Shown here in pieces: positions 11,950-21,095 of a stretch of 64,000 nucleotides of DNA (positions within the stretch are counted from its first letter, which is position 1; every line of letters begins with the position of its first letter). Origin of the DNA: Diphasiastrum complanatum (taxonomy: Eukaryota > Streptophyta > Lycopodiopsida > Lycopodiales > Lycopodiaceae). The stretch lies in the NCBI GenBank assembly GCA_029204225.1, contig CM055102.1, positions 17,136,223-17,200,222 on the forward strand, read 5' to 3'. The notes below the pieces were generated by a model. That model was not told where the DNA came from and did not search any database. It worked only from the letters and a program-made list of their open reading frames with translations. A program made the position numbers and the translations under genes.

Positions 11950-12790
11950 TCAAAGTTAAAATGCTTTTATTGTGAAATCAAAGAACATTTTGCAAATGAA
12001 TGTTTGAAGAAGCAAAGAGATGAAGTTAGTAAGCAAATCAACTTTACTACTAATGATGAGGATCTAGGTGGTTGTGATTCTCTTTTGATGTATTCTTCAA
12101 GTACAATATCATGTGAAGGTGACAAAGATTCATGGTGGATTGATAGTGGAGCTAGTTCACACATGACTAGTCACAAGGAGTTTTTTACTTCTTTCGTCAC
12201 TTATGATGGAGCCAAGAAAGTTCACATGGCCAATGGTGGTGAGTGTGTGATTGAAGGTTTTGGTTCAATTCCTATTTGTACTAATATGAAAGCAAGACTT
12301 GATGGTGTTCTTTACATTCCTTCACTTTCAATGAATTTGCTAAGTGTTGGTCAAATGATAGAGAAAGGATACATGATAAAGTTTGGTGGTGATGCTTGTT
12401 TCATTACAAAGGAAGAAATCTTGGTTGCTAGGGGAAATAGACAAGGTAGACTTTTCAAAGTTGATGCTTTTGTTATGTCTAACAAAAAGGATGGAATGGA
12501 AAAGGGGATTGGTCTCAACTTTCCAAAATTTCCTTTTAGCATCAATAAGATTGGTGGATCTTATGCAAAGTCTAAAAAGCTTCCTTATGCTAGATCTAGG
12601 TCAAGATCTAATATGCTTCTTGGAGAAGTTCATCTTTGTGCTAACTTGGCTAGTCTTGAGGATAATGATGGTGTTTCAATGGTTCTTCATAGCAAGTGCA
12701 AGCATGCAAAAGGTAAGGAAAGAGCTAATTTCATCAATGTATTTTCTCACATCTCTAGAATATGCAAATGGTATTCAATATATATACACA
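11950..12790 (+). pseudogene. Copia II zinc knuckle, protease and integrase remnant
   Basis: CFYCEIKEHFANEC is an intact CCHC knuckle. WWIDSGASSHMTSHKEFF is the protease active site, followed by GSIPICTNMKARLDGVLYIP and LSVGQMIEKGY. Past residue 160 of the 12,004-12,843 frame, only scraps of GAG-pre-integrase (KSKKLPYARSRSRS) remain and the sequence becomes unrecognisable before the antisense insert. Confidence 0.75.
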
Positions 12791-12802
12791 AATTTACAGG
12801 TG

Positions 12803-13272
12803 TGCAGGATGAAAAAAGTGCAAAGTGGATGAGTTGTCTGTAGGATATTGTGGGTGGCTGCTATCGTTGTAAAATATGTTAGCACAGTTGCATGGGAGGA
12901 GCGTGAAAAGGCCGCAACATCAGCCTTTGTTGAAATGAACATTGGTGAAGATGAGAAAATGCGACACTCTAAAAAATGCCTTAAGATTTGATTTACACCC
13001 TGCCTTTGCTTTTCTGTAAGGGCACCTTCGACATTTTGTAAGGTAGTGCCGTCTTTTTTGCCTGTCACAAATCATGTGTAAAAACACAATGTCGCATTTT
13101 TTGCCTTTTTCGCCTGTGGAAATTTACTTGTATTTATGCAGACAATCGTGTTTTTTGCCTGTCTTATTTTACATGTAAATATGCAGACTGTGTGACAACA
13201 TGAGTAAAAATACAACATGAATGGAGACAGATTAAAATGGGATTTAGGAGAGTAAAGAAGATAAATCCAACA
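12803..13272 (-). repeat. Copia III 3' LTR (left edge uncertain)
   Basis: Begins, in minus-strand sense, with TGTTGGATTT right after the polypurine tract at 13,273-13,282 (CCCCCCCTTA on the plus strand). It contains several imperfect copies of a motif around GCCTGT...TTTTTACAT / ATATGCAGAC. The far end lies around 12,800. Confidence 0.5.
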
Positions 13273-13289
13273 CCCCCCCTTAATCTGGA

Positions 13290-14680
13290 TCCGTGAATGC
13301 CTTGATCTTCAGACTAAGCAATGCACAAAAATTGTTGTGTATATTAACACTTAATGCCTTCGTGAATATATCTGCAACCATGTTCTACGTTCTGCAGTAC
13401 ATTAAGCTCACCTCCTTGTTGAGAACCTTGCACCTGATGTAGTGATATCTGATTTCAATGTGCTTACTCCTCGAGTGAAATCTAGGGTTGGCCGATAAGG
13501 CAATAGCACTCTGATTATCACAGAATAAAGTTGTGGGGTTATACTAATACAAATTAATGTTTGACAGTAAATTTCTCCACCAAAATGCTTCTTTATAGAT
13601 TGAGAAGCAACAATGTATCTGCTTCTATAGAAGAAAGTGTGATAGAGGTTTGGTTACAACTATTCCATGAGATAGGACCGTCGTTGAAAAAGAATGTAAA
13701 TCTAGATGTGGACCTCCATAGCAGATGCACTGGTCCATGGTAGCTCGAATATACCTCATGACTCTTATGAGAGCCTTCCAATGGGTGATGCCAAGATTAG
13801 CCATATATTGGCTAAGTGAGCTTATTGTAAACGAGATGTCTGGCCTTGTACAGACCATTGCTACATGAGAGATCCAAGTATCGATAGATAAGGATACTTT
13901 CTCATCTACTCCTTTTCCTGCTTGGTCTGGGGATATTAGTCCTTTGACAAATGCAGGCCTGGATCCATCGGTGAGTGAGCTAACTTACAATTCATTAGAT
14001 TGTATCTGTTAAGAACATTGTGAAGATACCTTTGTTGGGTGATGTAGATCAGTCGTCTCGCTCTATCCTTGTGGATCTGAATGCCTAGACAGAAGTGAGC
14101 TTCACCCAGATCAGTCATGTCAAACTCTGAGAACAGCATTTGCTTAGAATCCTTGACCAAATTGGTCTTGTTGCTGAAGAGCAACTTATCATCCACGTAT
14201 AAGGTGATGATAATGAAGGATTGCTGCACTGACTTGAAATAGATGTTGCAATCAACAGTGCTTGGTTTGAATCCTTGTTCAACTCAAGAACGTGTTGATC
14301 CTCTGAAACCAAGCTCTGGCAGAATGTTTCAAGTCGTAAAGTGCTTTATGGAGTTTATAGACATGATTTCTCATACCTTTCAAAACGTATCCTTCGAAAT
14401 GGATCATGTAGATGTTTTCTTGTATAACTCCATTCGGATAAGCTGTTTGTACATCAAGTTGATGTACTTCGAGGTCGACAGTTACAGCATAAGATAGGAG
14501 TACTCGGATCGATGAATGTTTGACTACTGGACTGAAAGTGTCATTGTAGTCAACGTTGGGGATCTGAGTGAATCCTCGTGCTACCAATCTTGCCTTCCTT
14601 TGATCAATTGCTCCATTGGCATTATACTTGATCTTGAAGATCCATTTGCAATCAATGATATTGTAGCCAATTTCTCATTT
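13290..14680 (-). pseudogene. Copia III reverse transcriptase and RNase H
   Basis: Three frames carry RT: VARGFTQIPNVDYNDTFSPV, then VDLEVHQLDVQTAYPNG, ALYDLKHSARAWFQRI (14,279-14,587); ITLYVDDKLLFSNK and LGEAHFCLGIQI (13,936-14,229); and RNase H entry VCTRPDISFTISSLSQYMAN (13,625-13,858). In the LDV block the usual AFLNG reads AYPNG. Frameshifts and stops separate the pieces. Confidence 0.8.
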
Positions 14681-14693
14681 CTATCAATTTTGT

Positions 14694-15390
14694 AATGAGT
14701 GCTTATGATCCAGCATTGTACATAAGATTTCATGATGGCAAGATCATTATTCTTGTTTTGTATGTAGATGACATTATCTTGAGTGGTAATGATCTAGATG
14801 AAATTAGAGATGTAAAAATTGCTTTGGCAAAAGAGTTTAAAATGGTAGATCTCAGCCTATTAAGCCTCATTCTAGAAATAAAAGCTATAGAGGATGTGAT
14901 TTTAGCTTTATTTGTCAATCTAAGTATGCTACATCCATCCTAGATAGATTTGGAATGAAGAATTGTAAAGGCATTGAGACTCCAATGGAGCAACATGTAA
15001 AAGAATCTATTGATGGTGATGAAGCATCCTTTGAGGACATCACATTATATAGAAGGTAATAGGCTCCTTGATTTATTTAACTATAACTAGACTTGATCTT
15101 ACTTATAGTGTTGGATAGTTAATCCAATTCATGCAAAGTATTCTAGTTTCACATTGGAAGATGGCCAAAAGAGTTCTTAGATACATTTCATCTACTAAGA
15201 ATTTTGGCATATTCTATAGAGGGACTAATCTTGGCTTAAGAGCCTTTTGCAAGTGACAAAGTGGATAGGAAATCAACAAGTGCCTTTGCCACTTTTCGAT
15301 GTGATGGAGTAGTATCATGGCTTTCCAAAAAGCAAGATACCATCTCCTTATCTTCCACAGAATCTGAGTACAAGGCCTCTTGTCAATGAT
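14694..15390 (+). pseudogene. Copia II RT C-terminus and RNase H
   Basis: SAYDPALYIRFHDGK, LVLYVDDIILSGNDLDEI (RT active site with two Asp), MEQHVKESIDGDEASFEDIT, SHWKMAKRVLRYISSTKNFG and VDRKSTSAFATF...WLSKKQDTISLSSTESEYKA follow one another in shifting frames. The RNase H Glu is present; the preceding SDSDFAGD block is damaged (the text reads straight into SDKVDRKST). It resumes copia II after the antisense insert. Confidence 0.8.
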
Positions 15391-16440
15391 GAGGCTACAA
15401 ATGCTGATGAAGAAGAGAAAGAGTCCCTATACCGGTGGTATCAACAATTTTCAGTGGGAGCATAGTAGGTTGTAGAACAACTTCATGCTTATGACATGCA
15501 AATTCAAGAAGGCATGATGAAATTATTTCGATCTTCTGATGAAATGTCAAATGATATCAAGATATTCACTGAGAAGATTACATCTCTAGAAGCAGAAAAC
15601 AATTTGTTGCTCAAAAGAAACAAATCACTTAGGTGAATGTTTCAACAATCGACACAAGAAGTTGATGTGTTCAAAGCATATAATAAGGCAATTCAAGCCA
15701 AGTATTCAAATTTGTAGAAATTTTTTGATTCTTTACAAGCTAAACACAATTAGGTCAATGTAGAAAAGACAACTCTTCAGACAACTCTTCAAGATGAGTC
15801 AATGAAACGAATAAAAGTAGAAATTTCCTTACATTTATGTAGCACTGCCGGAAGAATTCAAACTAATCTCATTAAGTTACAAAGTCTTCAAGACCAAATG
15901 CTAGACAATTTTCGAGTCGAGTTTTTGCAACCGCTCGAGAATGATAAGGCTCTCATCAAAGAAGAACTTGCTGAGCTGAAGGAGTTATCTGCCGACATAG
16001 ATCAGACATGTACAGGGCGAGATGCTCACGATGAATATCTGCAAGCTCTAGAAAAGATTGAAAGTCTTTTGACGTAGCTCCAGTCAACTCAAGTTTGTTC
16101 GGGAGTCATCTAGAATATGCCGAATCATGTATAAAGATCTCTAATCTTCAAAAGGAGGTTGTTGACCTGAAGTAGCAGCTAAAAGACCAAAAGCTTGCTG
16201 TAGAACTTCACAAATAGGACGTTGTTGAGACGCTGCCTAAGACAAAACGACCGAGAAAAAACCAATCGAAGGTATGTGCAGAACGCTTTAAAGTTTTTTC
16301 TGAACGATTCTGGAAGTGGAGTCCACATCATCTTAACGTCGAATTGCAATGGCATGTGGATTATTTGATGCTACCAGGCACAATAGGCATTGCATTCGAC
16401 GATGGGCTAATTGTTTGGGATGTGGGATCAAGAAGGTTTT
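15390..16440 (+). pseudogene. Degraded coiled-coil coding sequence, unidentified
   Basis: I do not recognise this gene. The plus strand keeps a readable frame across a few stops: an acidic start (DEEEKESLYRWYQQFS), heptad-rich helices (ITSLEAENNLLLKRNKSL; the 91-residue frame 15,802-16,077 with LIKLQSLQDQMLDNF and LIKEELAELKELSADI), then a basic patch (PKTKRPRKNQSK) and WKWSPHHLNVELQWHVDYLM. Leu and Glu spacing predicts long coiled coils. It begins exactly where copia II RNase H ends, so it may be cargo or a separate insertion. Confidence 0.4.
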
Positions 16441-17550
16441 CTCTGGTGATGGGACCATTTTTTACAAATGAAGTCAAGAAGTCCTCCTAATCTAAAGGTA
16501 GTGCCTCCAAAGGTCCTCCAACCTGCAAGCTCCAAGATGCTCCCCAACTCCAAGCTAGGATGCCTCCACCTGCAAGTAAGGATCTTCAAGCCTCCATGGA
16601 TCTCTCCTCCACATGTGTCCCTATTCTTAATCAAAAAGGTAAATAACAAGTGGCCTCAAGTATTCACCACCCAACCATAGCTAGCTAGCACATGCAATCC
16701 TACAACTTGGCTAATCTAGCACCCCCTTGCTAACCAATAACTAATCACAAGCATACCACCACAAACCATATCATACTCAAGATCCAAACCCTACTTATGT
16801 CTCATACCATAAGCAAGATCCAAACCCTAAGCATACTACACACAAGAAAACACTCTATACACTAGTAGCCACATTAGAGCATTAGCATGAAATCTCTCCC
16901 CCTCCCTATGGGCGGCCTCCTCCCCTCATATAGATGGCAAATGGCACCCTCCAATACACTATGCAGTTCCATGCACAACCAATGAGAAAAAGAGAGGCGT
17001 AGGAGAGTTAAAGAACCTTCATAGGCTTATGGAAGGTCAAGAGAGTTCTTCCATAACCTATGACTCTTTGAATGTCTTTCTTGTGGGAGTTGGAAACTCA
17101 ATGAACACCTTGGAAATGTGCCCTCCTACTAGGTTCCATTGCCCAAGTTGTGCCTGTATACTTTGGTCCAAGACCAATAAAGTGATATGGTTCAAGGTTG
17201 AGGCCCAAGGTTTAGAAAAATAACCAAAACAACATGGTAATGACTTTCTAACACCTCACTAGGTTCCATACCTCCAACCAAGGCATAGACACCTACCTAT
17301 CCTTATCCAAGGACACCAGTACCTTAATCTAAAGGCACATACCCTTAATCCTAAGGGTACCCCTTATCCAAGGGTAATTTGATTCCATACCTCCGACCAA
17401 GGTATAGTCACTTGTCTATCCTTATTCAAAGGAACCTACCCTTAATCCCAAGGGTACCCCTTATCCAAGGGTAATGTGCCATTTATCCCCCAACACTAAA
17501 TGGACATATAGGGGTCACGAAAGTATTGCTAGTTACATAGGTATGTAACA
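16440..17550 (-). repeat. Probable chromovirus 3' LTR (left edge unresolved)
   Basis: Minus-strand sense begins TGTTACATACC at 17,550, directly after a purine tract GGGGAAGGAA that follows the chromodomain remnant. The sequence is repetitive (Cys/Pro-rich frames are not genes) and includes the 119-bp tandem duplication below. Confidence 0.5.
17264..17480. repeat. 119-bp tandem duplication
   Basis: TTCCATACCTCC occurs at 17,264 and 17,383, and the shared unit ends in ACCCTTAAT..AAGGGTACCCCTTATCCAAGGG. Each unit contains short inverted repeats around GGGTACCCC. Confidence 0.8.
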
Positions 17551-17580
17551 TTCCTTCCCCTAAACTTAAATTTTTTCTTG

Positions 17581-18052
17581 TAGGGAAAAATTTGAAAAAT
17601 TCTTCTGGAGATCAGTCTCCTTTTTCCTAGATATCCTTTTCTTTTGATTTGCCCCTCCACCTGACTAAAAATTCCTAAAGCACTCTATTCCTTAGAGTTT
17701 TCTATCGGCTATTAACAATTGCCCTGGGTTCAGGTGGTCCACTCGCGGACTCATCACGAAGAAGCCCCACTAGATCTTCCACAAGGACCAAGGTTTCCTC
17801 AACTCCCAACGAGGGTTTCAACTTACTAACGTGGAAAACATGATGAATTCCAACATTAGCTGGAAGGTCTAGTTTGTATGCGACCTTGTTTATCACTTGG
17901 ACAACATTAAAAGCACCACAATACCTAGGCGCCAACTTTGTGCACTTAATAGTTTTCAAGCCCCTAGAGTGACTAGGAACCCTCAAAAATACCCAGTCGT
18001 TGACCAAGAATACCTTGTGCTTCCGAGATAGATCATCATAGTGTCTTGCCAT
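17581..18052 (-). pseudogene. Chromovirus integrase C-terminus with chromodomain
   Basis: The 116-residue frame 17,702-18,052 starts at MARHYDDLSRKHKVFLVNDW and carries KLAPRYCGAFNVVQVINKVA (GPY/F module) and HHVFHVSKLKPSLG, the signature end of Ty3-gypsy chromovirus integrases. After a stop, the same strand continues EFLVRWRGKSKE and SPEEFFKFF, a chromodomain remnant, then a polypurine tract. In intact members this domain targets integration to heterochromatin. Everything upstream of position 18,052 is missing. Confidence 0.8.
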
Positions 18053-18119
18053 GTCCTAGACTCTTCTTATGCTATCTCAATACATACATCAATAATCTGA
18101 TAATTATGTTGTTTTTATG

Positions 18120-18640
18120 CATGTAATTATCATTGATCGAGGATAGTTTCATCAAGCTAAATTGTGAGGAGGAGTGTTAAAATTTCACAATTCTAGCTTG
18201 ACCAATTTTGGTCATATTGCTTGTAAATTGTATTATGGTCATGTTGTGGCTTGTCACACGTGCCAAATAGCATAACATACTCTTTGTAAGTCCTGTTCCT
18301 AACCTAGCATAAGAGTGGCACCTTTGGAATAAGACCAAAATGTGCATACATAGGCTAGAGAGATTCTAGGAGCTAAAAATAGCATGTTTTCCATTGTTTT
18401 GGGATCTTGAGATATTGACCAAAAATAGGGTGGATCAAGTGGATCAAAGGGTTAGGTTGTGATGAATATATAGAAGCCCTAATATGCTCAGATCCGAGCT
18501 CTACATGTATAAATATGTGATGGGAGCAAAATCGAGATTTTCTTTCTTGACTAGTTTGAGTCTATGATTTGATTGATGAATGCTATTGGCATATGATTTT
18601 TTATGATCATTGAATGAGTTTGCCAAAGTTGCAAGTATAG
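18120..18640 (+). repeat. Copia IV pol tail, polypurine tract and LTR
   Basis: The plus strand ends a copia polyprotein (FIKLNCEEEC then stop), followed by the purine run GTGAGGAGGAG and an LTR starting TGTTAAAATTTCACA at 18,175. A TATA-like ATATATAG lies at 18,467-18,474 and a CACACGTG box at about 18,257-18,264. The right end is not defined. Confidence 0.6.
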
Positions 18641-18802
18641 TATACCCTCTACCAATTTTTTCAAGTGAGGAATGGATTTTTTCATATTCAACAATATCAT
18701 AAAGTTTTCAGTTGAGATTATATATGAATATTCAGAGCATATTAAAATGTACCACTAGTTCAAAAAATTATAGATTGAGCTGGTATCGACCTTTTAGTAT
18801 TT

Positions 18803-19207
18803 TTGTTGATGTTTTTTTCAAACTGCAATGTTCGTCGAACGAAAACAATGTTTATTTATAAGAACTTAAGTGATGAAATATTTACTGAGATGTTGGACGA
18901 TCATTGGGATACAACACAAAATGAGCAAGCTGAGTACAAAGTTTGTAAATCATCAATGACATTTAGATATCAAACAAATGCTCATAGTGAAGATGGATAA
19001 AATGCAAAAATGAGTGGAATCCACTAGATTAGGTTTATGCAATAAACCATCAAGAGCAACTTCAAATAACAATGAAGAAAAATGACAATATTCATGCTAT
19101 GATTGAGATTGAGAAAGATTGGAGTCTCAATCACATTCGAAGAGAACTTGACATGTTTCAATTTGATCTATCTAATTACTATCAATTTCGACTGAACGAT
19201 GCTAAGG
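18803..19207 (+). pseudogene. Exon-like remnant, unidentified
   Basis: I do not recognise the gene. The frame at 18,803-19,000 reads FIYKNLSDEIFTEMLDDHWD and ends in a stop; a second frame then reads HAMIEIEKDWSLNHIRRELD and LSNYYQFRLNDAK, directly followed by GTATGC, a usable splice donor. The composition is protein-like rather than spacer-like. It might be a 5' exon of a captured or mobile gene. Confidence 0.35.
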
Positions 19208-21095
19208 TATGCAAATTTTGATTTTTTGTTTGTTAATGTTTAAATTATTCCAAATAGGTAATAGATCATTTAGTAATTGATCGTAAACAATTTCTCATGT
19301 ACTCAATAATATCAATAATAGGCAAAAAATAGTGAACAAACGCATTATGAGATTGAGGTGTGTTATTCAATTTTTAAATAATTGGTAGAAAATAGTGAAC
19401 AAACTCGTTATGAGATTGGGGTGTGTTATTCAATTTTTACATAGTCTATGCTTTTAGCCATATGTAATTTAATATAGCAAAGTCTTTCAGTAGTTAGCAT
19501 TTACTTTAGACTGCAAAAATCAAGAACATTTTGTTATAGGAATTAGAAATTTAATAGGATAATTGTATATTAGTGAAAAATTACGTTGGCCATTTTACTT
19601 CAATATATGATTATATCATGCAAATAACTTCATTCCTTTGAAAATTATGGTTTCAGCTTTGTGCGTAAGTTGGCTTATGGAAAAACACCATAAAATAAAA
19701 CTTGAAGTAAGTTGTTGTCTATGAAAACAACATGTGACACATTACTACACCTTATAATTAAAAATCAAAATCTATTGGTCATTAAAATATTTTCAGTTGT
19801 AATCTATGGACAATCCTTTATGCTTAGGACAAGTCTATGCCAAGACAATCCTTCATGCTTAGGATAGGTCTACTTAGTGACTTTTACACCCGGTTCAACA
19901 CTCTTTAATTATGACTCGGCCTAAAGACCTTCCCATATATTGCAATCATTTTATTGAGTGCAAAGATAACTAAAAAGACCATTCCCCCATGAGAGAGTTT
20001 TTCTCTTTGGCCTTGCCATAGTATTACAATCATTTTATTGAGTGCAATGATCACTCAAAAGACCATTCCCCAATGACATAGTTCTTTACTAGTTTTTTTC
20101 TTTGTCTTAGCAAGCACAACAAATCATTAAAAAGACCATTTCCCAATGGTTTTCTTTTTTCTTTTGTCTTGACCAAGGTCTAGTCTCTCTAGTAATTCAT
20201 ATCCTTTCTCTCACTTCAAAGTTCATTCATACCTTGTTGTTCGTTTCTCAATGAATGAATGAGCATCATATGACAATTGGGCTTAGAGATGCATGAGTTT
20301 TGAGGACAATTATGACTCTGCTTGTGGCAATTGGGCTTAGAGAAAGACATACCTGAACTTGTATCATATCACATACTCTTTGTAAAAGTGGGTTCAAGTC
20401 ATTTGCTACTGGATTCTCGAAGGCTTTTAAGTTATAGAGTCTAGACGTACACAGGTATAAAGTGCAAACAAGTCAACATCGAAGGTTGTGTAGCTTGAAG
20501 ACTTTAGTAGTGGAAGAAAAGTCATAGATTTTGTGGCTGATTGAGCTTCCTTTCACTGCTGCAGATTTCTTATACACGGATATGGGTGGGGATGGCATAT
20601 GAAATCAGTGTTGATCCACAGTAGTTGCTCTTTGATTGGCTTCTTGTTTCTCATCTGTCTGTTTCTAGAGAAAATGGCTTCTAAATACCTGATACGACCT
20701 TAGAAGTGCATCAATAAACCCATACTCATATCTCCACATCTCTCGTATTTTGGTTTAATGGTTTTTATCTACTCGCTGTTCTTTCGCTATCGGATCCGAT
20801 CTCTGAGAGGTTCGGATGAAATACCAGCCTGTCTATGGGTTCAGAGGATTAGCAGACCAGTATTTTTTCAGAAGGGCAACTCATGCACCAGCAATGTGTA
20901 ATATGTGAGATTTTTTCCAAGTGTAATTCGGCGTGTTGCTGGGAAATGTGATATGGCTATAAACCCTGTTTGTGGGCTTGATTGTTCGAGCAGATTCGAA
21001 GAATACAGGTGCATTTTCTTTAGAAGGCAGAAAAGTTAACAGCTAACGGTGACTGCTGACGAAACCATTCCTGTTCTTAGATTTGGGTGTAGGAA
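19208..21095. other. Spacer with short tandem repeats, upstream region of the F-box gene
   Basis: No gene. It holds a 63-bp direct duplication (ATAGTGAACAAAC at 19,329 and 19,392), a repeat of CAATCCTT-ATGCTTAGGA (about 19,803-19,868), and about three 72-85-bp units around AAAAGACCATT (19,973, 20,057, 20,130). The last 400-500 bases before 21,096 are probably promoter and 5' untranslated region of the F-box/kelch gene. Confidence 0.6.

Larger units (their letters stand above)
12800..14680 (-). mobile_element. Copia III fragment (other lineage) inside copia II
   Basis: On the minus strand: RT to RNase H coding (14,680 to about 13,290), a G-rich polypurine tract, and an LTR starting TGTTGGATTTATC at 13,272. 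It is truncated at its 5' side. Its RT reads ITLYVDDKLLFSNK and its LTR differs from the neighbouring copia families, so it is a separate lineage. Confidence 0.75.
11077..15390 (+). mobile_element. Degraded Ty1-copia element II (plus strand), split by a minus-strand copia
   Basis: Primer site, about 590-bp leader, gag start (11,676), zinc knuckle (11,960), protease (12,130) and an integrase remnant (to about 12,790) are followed, after an antisense copia insert, by RT from the YVDD block (14,760) and RNase H (to 15,385). Most of gag, most of integrase and the first half of RT are absent, so deletion accompanied or followed the insertion. The 3' LTR is gone. Confidence 0.8.
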
